Assembly: GCA_006546595.1 (NCBI GenBank) | Contig: VIAD01000003.1 | Span: 62,001-126,000, forward strand | Reading direction: 5' to 3' | Length of the DNA: 64,000 bases | Source of the DNA: Moraxellaceae bacterium AER2_44_116 | GTDB taxonomy: Bacteria > Pseudomonadota > Gammaproteobacteria > Pseudomonadales > Moraxellaceae | In this document: piece after piece, positions 23,687 through 32,524 of the stretch | Position numbering within the stretch: position 1 is the first letter of the stretch | Layout: every line of letters begins with the position of its first letter | The notes under the pieces: generated by a model | What the model was told of the DNA's origin: nothing | Database searches by the model: none | What the model saw: the letters and a program-made list of their open reading frames with translations, nothing else | Program-made: the position numbers and the translations under genes

Positions 23687-25131
23687 TGTTGAAAGGTGGA
23701 AAACAGCGTCAGTTGGAAACCGCATTAGCACAGGCAAGCACTTATCAAGAGTGGTTGTCTGTAGCACAAGCGTTAGATGCCGAAGAGGGCTTAATGGACT
23801 GGCGAAGCAGCGATGCCTCCGCCTTTTTTCATGAACAACTGATTCGAGAACATATCCGCCAAATGAAAGCTTTACGCCTCAGCAAAGAGCTGGAAGGTTT
23901 GGCGGTGTTATTACAAGAAAGCGTCTATCGGCATTTAGGCGAGTTGAATAACCCTGAGTTGTATCAATACGCGCGTTCTGGCACGAAGCATATCGTCACT
24001 GAATATTTGGATGAAGTCGAACAGGTGATGCGTACGCTCTGTGAGCAAAGCATTCCCAATATGTCCGAACAGCGCAAACTTGAATTGTTTGAGCAAGCTG
24101 AGCGCATTTACGGTCGTCCAGCCTTAATGTTGAGTGGTGGCGCGGCTTTTGGTATTTATCACTTAGGCGTGACTAAAGCCTTGTGGGAAGCAGATTTACT
24201 ACCACAAACCTTAGCAGGCTCAAGCATGGGTGCAATTGTGGCGGCGGCCATTTGTAATCGCAGTGATGCCGAATTAGACGTGTATTTTAGTCAGCAAATG
24301 GAGTCTATACATCGACACGCCTTACGTTGGCGTAGCCCGAAAGCGATGTGGCAGCACCGTACCGCGATGGACGAACAACAAGTCTTTGATCATATTATTG
24401 CTAATGCAGGCAGTGCCACATTTTTAGAAGCATATCAACATAGCGGTCGTATTCTTAATATTTCCGTTTCGCCCACGCGCACCCATCAAAAACCACGGGT
24501 ATTAAATTACCTTACCTCGCCCGATGTGCTGGTGGAATATGCCGCGCTTGCCTCTTGTGCCATTCCCGCTATTTTTCCGCCAGTCGCATTACAAGCCCGT
24601 CGTGCCGATGGACGACAAGTGCCTTATATGAGCACCGAAACGTGGATTGACGGCACCGTACATGGCGATTTACCCCGTGAGCGTTTAGCCCGTTTGCATA
24701 ACGTCAATCAAACCATTGTCAGTCAGGCGAATCCTCATGTCATTCCGTTTATTACCCATCGTCGGCAACGTGGCGTGCGGGCGTTTGGTAAGTATGTCGT
24801 GTCATCGGTGATTCACACAGGCAGTGCCGAGTTATTGGATATTGGCCGTCATATGTTCAATAAAACGCCCTTAAGTCCCTTGTTAGACCAAGCTCATGCA
24901 GTAGCCGCGCAAACGTATTTAGGCGATATTAATATTCAATTTCCCTTTAGCCCCAAAGCGTATTTACGGGTGATGGCGAATCCTACAGCGGCGGGTTTGG
25001 CAAATTATATTCGTTTAGGTGAGCAAGCAACGTGGCCACAAATTCCCATGATTCGAGATTTAACGCGCATTAGTCGAGTGTTTCCTGAGTGTGTAGCGAT
25101 GATTAAAGGGCGAATTGCGGCGACAGTGTAA
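23686..25131 (+). CDS. Patatin-like phospholipase with DUF3336 domain
   Basis: A 481-residue protein. Residues about 5-130 form the alpha-helical DUF3336 region found before patatin domains in yeast TGL-type lipases and their bacterial relatives. The patatin domain has the oxyanion loop LSGGAAFGIYHLG, the nucleophile elbow AGSSMGAIVAA (GxSxG) and the catalytic Asp in WIDGTVHGDLP. By family it hydrolyses acyl esters of phospholipids or neutral lipids. No signal peptide is seen, so it is probably cytosolic or membrane-associated. ATG 23686 overlaps the acs stop, so the two genes are coupled; acs may then activate released acids, an inference. Confidence 0.88.
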   Translation: MLKGGKQRQLETALAQASTYQEWLSVAQALDAEEGLMDWRSSDASAFFHEQLIREHIRQMKALRLSKELEGLAVLLQESVYRHLGELNNPELYQYARSGTKHIVTEYLDEVEQVMRTLCEQSIPNMSEQRKLELFEQAERIYGRPALMLSGGAAFGIYHLGVTKALWEADLLPQTLAGSSMGAIVAAAICNRSDAELDVYFSQQMESIHRHALRWRSPKAMWQHRTAMDEQQVFDHIIANAGSATFLEAYQHSGRILNISVSPTRTHQKPRVLNYLTSPDVLVEYAALASCAIPAIFPPVALQARRADGRQVPYMSTETWIDGTVHGDLPRERLARLHNVNQTIVSQANPHVIPFITHRRQRGVRAFGKYVVSSVIHTGSAELLDIGRHMFNKTPLSPLLDQAHAVAAQTYLGDINIQFPFSPKAYLRVMANPTAAGLANYIRLGEQATWPQIPMIRDLTRISRVFPECVAMIKGRIAATV

Positions 25132-25161
25132 TGTGCTGATAAACAACCATAAGGTGATGTC

Positions 25162-25389
25162 ATGTTAAAAATGAAAGATGAGTGTGAAAAATGTCATGCT
25201 AAAACGGCGTTAACGGATATTGCTTTTATCTGCTCGTTTGAATGCACATTTTGTGAGGCTTGTGCCCAAAAAATGGCATGTATTTGTCCTAATTGTAATG
25301 GTGAGTTGGTAAGAAGGCCATCGCGCGTGAAAAGCCCCATCGCGGTTGCGGCGGCTCAAGTATCTAAAAAGTTGTTTGGGGGTAAATAG
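25162..25389 (+). CDS. DUF1272 cysteine-rich small protein
   Basis: A 75-residue protein with the DUF1272 signature: CEKC near the start, FICSFECTFCEACA, and CICPNCNGELVRRP. The paired Cys clusters (C-x2-C, C-x3-C-x2-C-x2-C, C-x-C-x2-C) should bind zinc. The C-terminal tail is basic and Ala/Ser-rich. The function of the family is not established. The ribosome binding site is AAGGTGATGTC; it probably follows the patatin gene on the same transcript, 30 bp downstream. Confidence 0.85.
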   Translation: MLKMKDECEKCHAKTALTDIAFICSFECTFCEACAQKMACICPNCNGELVRRPSRVKSPIAVAAAQVSKKLFGGK

Positions 25390-25438
25390 TTTTTTGGGAC
25401 TCAAAAGCGTCATGTTTACCTAACAAGTTGGCTTATCT

Positions 25439-25801
25439 ATGCAATATCTCGTTTCCGTAAGCTTATTCGTTGTCGGCTTAATACATCTACTGCCCGCTTA
25501 TGGTGTTTTAGGCTCAAATCAATTGTCGAAACTATATGATGTGAATGTTGACGACCCAAATTTACAAATTCTGATGCGCCACAGAGCCGTATTGTTTGGT
25601 TTATTGGGCTGTTTTCTCATTGGCGCGGCATTTATACCATCTCTACAAGGCTTGGCATTTGGGTCGGCCTTTGTGAGTGTTATTTCTTATTTATATTTGG
25701 TGTGGTCGGTGGATGGATACAACCAGAAATTAAAGAAAGTGTTTTACATTGATGTGGTGGCTTTAGGGATGTTGGTAGTGGGGTGTTGGGCTTTTTTGTA
25801 A
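25439..25801 (+). CDS. Four-helix inner-membrane protein, unknown function
   Basis: A 120-residue protein with four hydrophobic helices (LVSVSLFVVGLIHLLPAYGVL, AVLFGLLGCFLIGAAFI, LAFGSAFVSVISYLYLV, IDVVALGMLVVGCWAFL) separated by a conserved-looking loop, LYDVNVDDPNLQILMRHRAVLFG. The LMRHRA stretch is shared by a family of small membrane proteins sometimes misnamed in databases as phosphopantetheine adenylyltransferase; I recall this from annotation habits, not evidence of enzymatic function. It sits alone after the DUF1272 gene. Confidence 0.7.
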   Translation: MQYLVSVSLFVVGLIHLLPAYGVLGSNQLSKLYDVNVDDPNLQILMRHRAVLFGLLGCFLIGAAFIPSLQGLAFGSAFVSVISYLYLVWSVDGYNQKLKKVFYIDVVALGMLVVGCWAFL

Positions 25802-25924
25802 TAGGATTAACGCCGTAAACTTACTAAGCGCCCCCAAAAATAAACCTCCCCACCTCATAGCCCCCCATCCATTTTTGCAGGATAATCCCCCGCAATCATT
25901 GAAATTATTATCTGGATTTTAAGA

Positions 25925-27079
25925 ATGCGTTTTTTAGGATTGCTCGGTGCTATTGGCTTATTAGCCGCCTGTACTACCCCTCAAGTTATTGCGCCCATGC
26001 CTCCAATCAAGCCTGAACCCATCACCGCTGTTTATAAACAAACTGATTGGGTGGCATTACCCAATTGGCCGGGTGAACAATTAACCACCACATGGCCATC
26101 ATGGTTAAACTCCTGCAAACGCCTGATTTCTCGTCCTGTTTGGAAAGATATTTGTGCCGATGCCGTGATGTTGTCGCCACAAGACGATGCCAGTATTCAA
26201 GCCTTTTTTGAGCGATACTTTAATCCGTGGCAAATTGAAACCAATACAGGTGTCAATACAGGTCTGGTGACGGGTTATTACGAGCCACTATTAAAAGGCA
26301 GTCTTGAGCCTAAAGAGGGCAGTGTGCCGTTTTACGCTGTGCCCGATAATTTGTTAGTGTTGGATATGGTCAAGCAATATCCTGACTTAAAAGGCAAACG
26401 CTTGCGTGGTCGTTTAGAAGGAGCAAGAACGGTGATTCCGTATTGGAGTCGGCAAGAAATTGCTGAAGGTAAAATGGCCAATAATGCCAAAGTGTTGGCA
26501 TGGGCAGATGATGCCGTTGAAGCGTTTTTTATGGAAGTTCAAGGTTCGGGGCGTATTCAGCTACCAGATGGCAATCTCGTCCGTTTAGGTTATGCCGACC
26601 AAAATGGCTACCCGTATAAATCCATTGGCAAATGGTTGATTGAACAAGGTGAATTGACGGCTGATAAAGCGTCAATGCAAAGTATTCAAGCATGGGCCAA
26701 AGCCAATCCACAACGCTTGCAAGAAATGTTAAATGCCAATCCCAGTGTCGTGTTTTTTCGGTTATTGACAGGCAATGAAGGGCCTATCGGTGCGTTAAAC
26801 GTACCATTAACGGATGAAGCTAGTGCTGCCGTTGATCCTAAGTTTGTGCCATTAGGCAGTCCGATTTATTTATCGACTACTCGCCCGAACGATAACGCCC
26901 CGCTAAATCGTTTAATTCAGGCGCAAGATACAGGTGGCGCGATTGCAGGCCCGATACGTGTCGATTATTTTTGGGGTTTTGGTACAGCCGCAGGGCAATT
27001 GGCAGGGCGCATGAAGCAAAAAGGCCAAGTTTGGGTGCTATGGCCTAAAGGTCAAGAGTTGCCGAAAACCTCATTGTAG
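25925..27079 (+). CDS. mltA: Membrane-bound lytic murein transglycosylase A
   Basis: A 384-residue outer-membrane lipoprotein with lipobox GLLAAC (Cys16). It cleaves the glycan strands of peptidoglycan, forming 1,6-anhydromuramic ends. MltA motifs are present: GYYEPLLKG near residue 119, then FFMEVQGSGRIQLPDGNLVRLGYADQNGYPYKSIG, and the 3D domain with LIQAQDTGGAIAGPIRVDYFWG. Asp near 335 in AQDTGGAI is the likely catalytic acid by family alignment. Length is normal. The TAG stop lies in the first bases of a GTAGGAGCG repeat. recQ follows 80 bp later. Confidence 0.94.
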   Translation: MRFLGLLGAIGLLAACTTPQVIAPMPPIKPEPITAVYKQTDWVALPNWPGEQLTTTWPSWLNSCKRLISRPVWKDICADAVMLSPQDDASIQAFFERYFNPWQIETNTGVNTGLVTGYYEPLLKGSLEPKEGSVPFYAVPDNLLVLDMVKQYPDLKGKRLRGRLEGARTVIPYWSRQEIAEGKMANNAKVLAWADDAVEAFFMEVQGSGRIQLPDGNLVRLGYADQNGYPYKSIGKWLIEQGELTADKASMQSIQAWAKANPQRLQEMLNANPSVVFFRLLTGNEGPIGALNVPLTDEASAAVDPKFVPLGSPIYLSTTRPNDNAPLNRLIQAQDTGGAIAGPIRVDYFWGFGTAAGQLAGRMKQKGQVWVLWPKGQELPKTSL

Positions 27080-27148
27080 GAGCGAATTTATTCGCCCAGT
27101 CTAATGCCTAGTCTCCAATGATTGCAGGCGGTTAAAACCGCCCTTACA
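27075..27148. repeat. 74-bp MITE-like element after mltA
   Basis: It begins TGTAGGAGCGAATTTATTCG and ends AAAACCGCCCTTACA; the ends are imperfect inverted repeats (TGTAGGAGCG against TGTAAGGGCG). Each end also carries its own small hairpin (GCGAATTTATTCGC, GGCGGTTAAAACCGCC). The mltA stop codon lies inside the left end. Confidence 0.6.
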
Positions 27149-27161
27149 GGAATTTTTAGCA

Positions 27162-29342
27162 ATGACCGCTTCTTCTTTACAGGCTCGCGCTGTAGCGACG
27201 CTATCCCGTGTGTTTGGTTATGACCAATTTCGAGGCCAACAACAAGAAGTCATCCTCACGGTGGCACAAGGTCACAATGCCTTAGTGTTAATGCCGACAG
27301 GTGGCGGCAAAAGTGTTTGTTATCAAATACCCTCGTTATTGCGTGACGGGGTCGGTATTATCGTGTCGCCGTTAATTGCCTTGATGAAAGATCAAGTCGA
27401 CACCTTGCGTGAGCTAGGCATTAAATCCGCATTTTTGAATAGTTCGTTGCCCATCAGCGAGCAACGTGCCGTCGAGCAAGCCTTATTAAATGGTCAGTTA
27501 GATTTATTGTATGTTGCGCCAGAGCGTTTACTGACCGAAGGCTTTCTGCGTTTACTGCATCAAGTTCCGATTGCGTTATTTGCCATTGATGAAGCGCATT
27601 GTGTCAGTCAATGGGGGCACGATTTTCGGCCTGAATATCAAAAGTTAGGTGTGTTAGCGGAGCGATTTCCGCAAATTCCACGTATCGCGTTAACCGCTAC
27701 TGCCGATGAACGTACTCGTAACGATATTATTGCGGTGTTAAAGCTCGCCAATGCGCCCGTGTTTATTTCCAGTTTTGACCGCCCCAATATTTATTATCAG
27801 ATTGTCGAAAAAAACAATGGTCGTCAGCAATTATTGGATTTTATCAAGCAACAACCTGAAGGCTCGGCAGGCATTGTCTATTGTTTGTCGCGGAAACGCG
27901 TTGAGGAAACAGCAGCCTTTCTGCAAAGCAAAAATTTCCCTGCGTTGGCTTATCATGCAGGGTTACCCGCTACCGAACGTGCGCGAGTGCAAGATGAATT
28001 TCTATTCGAAGAAGGGCGTATTGTCTGTGCGACGGTAGCTTTTGGTATGGGGATAGATAAACCCAATGTTCGTTTTGTGGCGCATGTTGACTTGCCCAAA
28101 TCGCTCGAAGGTTATTATCAAGAAACGGGTCGTGCAGGACGTGATGGTTTGCCGTCAACCGCATGGATGACGTATGGCTTGGCTGATTTAATTTCAGTTC
28201 GTCGGATGTTGGCGCAGTCAGAAGCTCCGCCCGACGTGAAACGCGTCGAGTCTACCAAGTTAGATGCTTTATTAGCCTATTGCGAAACCGCAAGCTGTCG
28301 GCGACAAGTGTTATTACGTTATTTTGGTGAAAGTCGGCCTCAACCCTGTGGTCATTGTGATATTTGCAGCCAACCACCCATTACATGGGATGCCACCATT
28401 GCCGCGCAAAAAGCCTTATCGGCTGCGATTCGGACAGGTAATCGTTTTGGTGCTGCACATTTAAGCGATGTCTTGTTAGGTGTGGATAGCGACAAAGTCA
28501 AACAGTTTGGCCATAACCAATTGCCAACCTTTGGCGTAGGCAAAGAACTCAGCGAATCCGCATGGCGTAATGTTTTTCGGCAGTTGGTGGCGTTGGGGTA
28601 TTTATTACCCGATGAGGATGGTTTTGGTGGTTTAGCCTGTAGCGACAAAGGGCGAGTGTTGTTGAAAGGTGGCGAGCGATTACAGTTACGCGAGCAAGCG
28701 CCAGCGAAAGTTAAAAGCACACGCAAAGAGCGCAGTCTCAAAGTGGTTAGTGATTTATCGCCTGAAGCACAACGCCGTTTTGATGCCTTACGACTGTTAC
28801 GTTTAACGTTTGCACACACACAGAATGTGCCACCGTATGTTATTTTTAGCGATGCCACATTGCGCGACATGGCGATTGCGGATCCATCCACGCCTGCACA
28901 ACTATTAAACATTAATGGTGTTGGCGAACAAAAACTAGCCCGTTATGGTCAGTCGTTTTTGGCGCGATTAGCTGAAATTCGCGGTTTACCGGTGGATGTT
29001 GCCTTACCGTATGTTGAGCCAAATACCGCAAAAATAGACACAGTCGAAGCAACCTTGGCACTCATCACACAAGGACTGACCCGCGAACAAATTGCTGAGC
29101 AACGCGGTTTGTCTGTCGATACCATTGGTGGCCATTTATTAAAACTCTATCAGGCTGAACGAATTAACTTGGCGCAAGCCTTGTATTTACAGGCCAATGA
29201 AGTCAAAGAAATTAGTGACATGGGTGAGCAATTAGGCATGAGTTCAACGCAAGCAGCGACTAAAGCCTTGCGTGAGGCATTAAGCAATCGTTTTAGCTAT
29301 GCCGATTTGAATATGGCGTTATGGCTGAGTCATCGAACGTAA
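27162..29342 (+). CDS. recQ: ATP-dependent DNA helicase RecQ
   Basis: A 726-residue superfamily 2 helicase (3'-5') acting in recombination and replication fork repair. The helicase core has motif 0 FRGQQQEVI, Walker A MPTGGGKSVCYQIP, DEAH box IDEAHCVSQWGHDFRPEY and motif VI YYQETGRAGRDG. The zinc-binding cysteines are CETASCRRQVLLRYFGE and CGHCDIC. A winged-helix RQC domain and an HRDC domain (FDALRLLRLTFAHTQNVPPYVIFSDATLRDMA) follow. The last about 110 residues form an extra helical region containing an HTH-like stretch (LTREQIAEQRGLSVDTIGGHL), a known extension in many RecQ proteins. The ribosome binding site is AGGAATTTTTAGC. Confidence 0.95.
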   Translation: MTASSLQARAVATLSRVFGYDQFRGQQQEVILTVAQGHNALVLMPTGGGKSVCYQIPSLLRDGVGIIVSPLIALMKDQVDTLRELGIKSAFLNSSLPISEQRAVEQALLNGQLDLLYVAPERLLTEGFLRLLHQVPIALFAIDEAHCVSQWGHDFRPEYQKLGVLAERFPQIPRIALTATADERTRNDIIAVLKLANAPVFISSFDRPNIYYQIVEKNNGRQQLLDFIKQQPEGSAGIVYCLSRKRVEETAAFLQSKNFPALAYHAGLPATERARVQDEFLFEEGRIVCATVAFGMGIDKPNVRFVAHVDLPKSLEGYYQETGRAGRDGLPSTAWMTYGLADLISVRRMLAQSEAPPDVKRVESTKLDALLAYCETASCRRQVLLRYFGESRPQPCGHCDICSQPPITWDATIAAQKALSAAIRTGNRFGAAHLSDVLLGVDSDKVKQFGHNQLPTFGVGKELSESAWRNVFRQLVALGYLLPDEDGFGGLACSDKGRVLLKGGERLQLREQAPAKVKSTRKERSLKVVSDLSPEAQRRFDALRLLRLTFAHTQNVPPYVIFSDATLRDMAIADPSTPAQLLNINGVGEQKLARYGQSFLARLAEIRGLPVDVALPYVEPNTAKIDTVEATLALITQGLTREQIAEQRGLSVDTIGGHLLKLYQAERINLAQALYLQANEVKEISDMGEQLGMSSTQAATKALREALSNRFSYADLNMALWLSHRT

Positions 29343-29357
29343 AAAGGATGTATGCTG

Positions 29358-30203
29358 ATGAAAAAATTAGTGATTAACAGCAGTATATTACTGACATTGT
29401 GCATGTCTCATCCAAGCAATGCTCGTGAGTTAATGAACGTCACACGCCAAGACCAACGTCAAGTGGCGATGCAAGTGTATCAACCCGATAATAAAACCTG
29501 TGACGCAACCGCGATTATTTCACATGGCGCAGGCGGTTCAGAAAATGGTTATGAATATATTGCTGAGTTTTTAAGCCAACACCATTACTTAGTGCTGGTG
29601 GTTGGGCATAAAGAAAGCGGTGATGCCGTATTACGGCCACTGATTCGTAAAAAAGGACTCATTCCGGCATTAAGTGAACTTATTACCATTCCGAGTGCCT
29701 ATCAAGCCCGATTTATGGATATTAATGCGGCTCGACAATGGGCAAATCAGCGTTGTAGCACGCCATTTACGGTATTAATAGGCCACTCAATGGGGGCGGC
29801 AACCGTGATGTTGGAGGCAGGCGCAAAAAACAAACTCAATATACAAGGTGCTGATAGCTTTGATGCCTATGTTGCGATGTCACCACAAGGCGTAGGTTCG
29901 ATTTTTCCACGTAATGCATGGAAGAAAATTCATAAGCCTGTGTTGTTATTAACAGGTACTAAAGACCATGAGTTAAATGGCTCTTGGACAACACGAATGG
30001 ATGCTTTTGCCAATATGCCCACAGGCTGCAAATGGTTAGGAGTCATCGACGGAGCAAGTCACATGAACTTTGCCGATCGAGGCTTTTCACGAACCACAGA
30101 AAAGTTAGTCACAGAAACAACATTGGCTTTTTTGGATGGGGTGAAAGCGAAGCGTTGTGGCAGGGCTTTGTCTTTGAAGGGAATGAGTTTACAAGTGAAG
30201 TGA
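29358..30203 (+). CDS. Secreted alpha/beta hydrolase
   Basis: A 281-residue exported hydrolase with signal peptide KKLVINSSILLTLCMSHPSNA. The oxyanion region is ISHGAGGSENGYEYIAEFL, the nucleophile elbow GHSMGAATVM (Ser), the acid in LLTGTKDHELNG and the His in GASHMNFADRG, so the triad is complete. It looks like the dienelactone-hydrolase/secreted-lipase group; the natural ester substrate is unknown. ATG 29358 was chosen over ATG 29352 because the AAGGA ribosome binding site (29344-29348) is 9 bp from it but only 3 bp from the earlier one. It follows recQ closely and may share its transcript. Confidence 0.85.
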   Translation: MKKLVINSSILLTLCMSHPSNARELMNVTRQDQRQVAMQVYQPDNKTCDATAIISHGAGGSENGYEYIAEFLSQHHYLVLVVGHKESGDAVLRPLIRKKGLIPALSELITIPSAYQARFMDINAARQWANQRCSTPFTVLIGHSMGAATVMLEAGAKNKLNIQGADSFDAYVAMSPQGVGSIFPRNAWKKIHKPVLLLTGTKDHELNGSWTTRMDAFANMPTGCKWLGVIDGASHMNFADRGFSRTTEKLVTETTLAFLDGVKAKRCGRALSLKGMSLQVK

Positions 30204-30220
30204 CGGTAATTCTTTTTAAG

Positions 30221-30272
30221 GCTTAGACCTCATTCAGCCAACGGAAAATGCTACCTGAGCGGAGTTGAAGCG
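30221..30272. repeat. REP-like element, TTCGACTCCGCTCAGCC family (copy)
   Basis: GCTTAGACCTCATTCAGCC pairs imperfectly with CCTGAGCGGAGTTGAAGC. Related to 9962-10014 and 12729-12800. Confidence 0.5.
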
Positions 30273-30367
30273 TTATTTTAAACTGGTTTCAATATAATAT
30301 CCGTTTGAACCTGACCTTGATCTGATCCTAGCGTATATGTTTATTTCATTACAGCAGAAGTACAAAT

Positions 30368-30396
30368 AAAAAAGGCATCTTTCGATGCCTTTTTTA
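30368..30396 (-). terminator. Intrinsic terminator after efp
   Basis: AAAAGGCATC pairs with GATGCCTTTT around TTTC, with A/T runs on both sides, so it can work in both directions. It lies 20 bp past the efp stop codon. Confidence 0.85.
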
Positions 30397-30414
30397 CCAT
30401 CACAACCCCAAGGT

Positions 30415-30981
30415 TTAACCCTTAGCGCGTGATTTGAATTCGCCAGTACGGGAATCAATTTCGATACGCTCACCGATTTCGATAAACGCAGCAACTTGCA
30501 ATTCATAACCATTCGCTAAAGTAGCAACTTTCATGACTTTACCCGATGTGTCGCCTTTAGCTGCAGGTTCTGTATAAGCAACAGTACGAATAATCGTGTT
30601 TGGTAATTCAACCGAAATTGCTTTGTCGTTGTAGAATACGGCTTCACAGACTTCTTCCATGCCTTCTTCAATAAACGCAGCAGAGTCACCCAAGTTTTCT
30701 TTTTCTACTTCGTACTGTTCAAAGTTTTCATCCATAAACACGTACATTGGGTCATTAAAGTACGAATAAGTGACCGCTTTTTTGTCGAGAATCACAACGT
30801 CAAACTTTTCGTCAGCTTTATAGACGGTTTCAGTCATGGAGCCATTTAACAAGCTACGCAATTTCATTTTTACAACAGCCGAGTTACGGCCAGATTTGTT
30901 GTATTCAGCTTTAATGACGACAGTGGGTTCTGTACCAGCCATAAAGACATTACCAGCGCGGAGTTCTTGAGCAGTTTTCAT
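30415..30981 (-). CDS. efp: Elongation factor P with arginine at the modification site
   Basis: A 188-residue translation factor that relieves ribosome stalling at polyproline stretches. The three-domain EF-P fold is intact, ending with the IGERIEIDSRTGEFKSRAKG signature. The loop that reaches the peptidyl-transfer centre reads YNKSGRNSAVVKMK, with Arg at position 32 rather than the Lys34 of E. coli. This is the EF-P type rhamnosylated by EarP, as shown in Pseudomonas and Shewanella. The earP gene lies directly upstream with a 60-bp gap, so they form a unit. The EpmA/EpmB lysine pathway is therefore not expected. The dTDP-rhamnose genes are not in this window. Confidence 0.97.
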   Translation of the reverse strand: MKTAQELRAGNVFMAGTEPTVVIKAEYNKSGRNSAVVKMKLRSLLNGSMTETVYKADEKFDVVILDKKAVTYSYFNDPMYVFMDENFEQYEVEKENLGDSAAFIEEGMEEVCEAVFYNDKAISVELPNTIIRTVAYTEPAAKGDTSGKVMKVATLANGYELQVAAFIEIGERIEIDSRTGEFKSRAKG

Positions 30982-31041
30982 TGGAGTTCACAGTCACAAA
31001 ATTTGAAAGGCGGCATTTTACCTCAGCCGACTGAAAAAACA

Positions 31042-32181
31042 TCACTGTTTACGACAAAAATCTATCAGTCTGTGAACGAGATGCGGTTGTTGGCTCAATT
31101 TATTGCTTAAAAGCTGCATGATTGGCCTTGCTGATAACAAATAAGGTAAATGTGCTCGCCAAAATGCCACGGATTCATCCCCCCGATTCCATCCACGTTG
31201 TGCTTCTAGATAATATTCAGCGTCGTTAGGCGATAGATTTTTGATCACGTCAAGCCATGCGTCGAGCTTTGGCCAATGCGCGTTTTCCTCTTGCGGATAA
31301 ATATGCCATAACAACGGTCGCCCCGCCCAATGGCCACGAATAAACGAATCCTCACCGCGCACCATGTTGACATCACACGCCCATAATAACTGGTCATATT
31401 GGCTTGGGCTTAAAAACGGCAAGATAGTGATGGTTAATGAGCCTACAGTGAAGCAGTCGCCTGATGTTAGGTGTCGCTTTGCCCATACGCTGACATTAGC
31501 TAAAACGCGGCCTTCGGGAATGGCTAAAAAACTGTGTGTAGTTTGAAGGCTTAAGGCTTCTAAGAGGGCAGGGACAGCGTTATTTTCATAAGCGAATAAC
31601 GATAGGCGATAATCGGCAACCATCGCTTGGGCATAACCTAAAGACTGCCAAAAGTTGGCTTGTGCGGTTTTATCTTGTTGAAAAGTATCACGAGCCGTTA
31701 GTAAGTCGGTCTCACGTAATAGACCGCCACCACGCTCATCAAAACTGGGAAAGAAAAACGTCTGCTTTAAGGGCAGTGTTGGATGTGGCGAGGTCAAGCC
31801 ATGACAACCGAGCGTCCAAGATTCGGCAGATAAATACTCTAAGTTCAGCCAAATGGGTTTGATGGTTTGCTGTGCCATTGCCTGTAAAAACGACTCAGGC
31901 AGACGGCAAGCAAAGCCTTCAATGACAACATGATAGGGTTGAATGGTGGTAGGAAAATGGTCGTTTCGCCAATAACAGATTTCTATTTTTTGGCAATATT
32001 GGCTAGGCGTGTTGAGAGCGAGCGAAGGCTCAAGTTTGGCAAAGCTGGCTAAATCATCAACCCATAAACGAATGGTTAAATCATATTCTTGCTGGAGTTG
32101 TTTGGCTAAACGCCAACACACGCCAATGTCACCAAAGTTATCAATGACGGTGCAGAAGATGTCGATGGTTTTGGGTGGCAT
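31042..32181 (-). CDS. earP: EF-P arginine 32 rhamnosyltransferase EarP
   Basis: A 379-residue GT-B-fold glycosyltransferase (formerly DUF2331, GT104) that moves L-rhamnose from dTDP-rhamnose onto Arg32 of EF-P. The N-terminal DIFCTVIDNFGDIGVCWRLAKQL holds the two conserved aspartates (D14 and D18 here; D13 and D17 in Pseudomonas). The C-terminal nucleotide-sugar site NMVRGEDSFIRGHWAGRPLLWHIYPQEENAHW is fully conserved. Length is typical. Start ATG 32181 is followed by a family-like N-terminus. It lies upstream of its substrate gene efp on the same strand, the order seen in other EarP genomes. Confidence 0.96.
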   Translation of the reverse strand: MPPKTIDIFCTVIDNFGDIGVCWRLAKQLQQEYDLTIRLWVDDLASFAKLEPSLALNTPSQYCQKIEICYWRNDHFPTTIQPYHVVIEGFACRLPESFLQAMAQQTIKPIWLNLEYLSAESWTLGCHGLTSPHPTLPLKQTFFFPSFDERGGGLLRETDLLTARDTFQQDKTAQANFWQSLGYAQAMVADYRLSLFAYENNAVPALLEALSLQTTHSFLAIPEGRVLANVSVWAKRHLTSGDCFTVGSLTITILPFLSPSQYDQLLWACDVNMVRGEDSFIRGHWAGRPLLWHIYPQEENAHWPKLDAWLDVIKNLSPNDAEYYLEAQRGWNRGDESVAFWRAHLPYLLSARPIMQLLSNKLSQQPHLVHRLIDFCRKQ

Positions 32182-32203
32182 TCAGTCAGCTCTACGGCAG
32201 GTT

Positions 32204-32524
32204 TTATAAATCTAATTGCCAACGAATAGCTCTGTCGATAGCGGCCATTTCTAATAGACTCAATACACCCAATTTTCGGCCTATACGCTGTTTAGAAACG
32301 GTGGTCAATTGACTGGCTAAGGCTTTGCCTTGTTTACCTGCGACAACAACAAGTGCTTCGTTGCTATATATCTTTTGGATGTTACTGGTTAAAGGAAGGA
32401 CTTGTACGCGCTGTAATTTAGCATTGATAGAGTCGTTGCTGACAATGACGGCTGGCCGTGTTTTTTGAATTTCTTCACCAACAGCTGGATCAAAATCGAT
32501 AAAGTAAACATCACCACGGTTCAT
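32204..32524 (-). CDS. MazF/PemK-family mRNA interferase toxin
   Basis: A 106-residue toxin starting MNRGDVYFIDFDPAVGEEIQKTRPAVIVSND, the characteristic MazF/PemK beginning, followed by VQVLPLTSN and a C-terminal helix. By family it cuts single-stranded RNA and is held inactive by the adjacent antitoxin. ATG 32524 was chosen since MNRGDVYF is the family start; ATG codons further upstream lie in the antitoxin gene. It overlaps the antitoxin gene by 14 bp, the usual coupling for such pairs. Confidence 0.9.
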   Translation of the reverse strand: MNRGDVYFIDFDPAVGEEIQKTRPAVIVSNDSINAKLQRVQVLPLTSNIQKIYSNEALVVVAGKQGKALASQLTTVSKQRIGRKLGVLSLLEMAAIDRAIRWQLDL

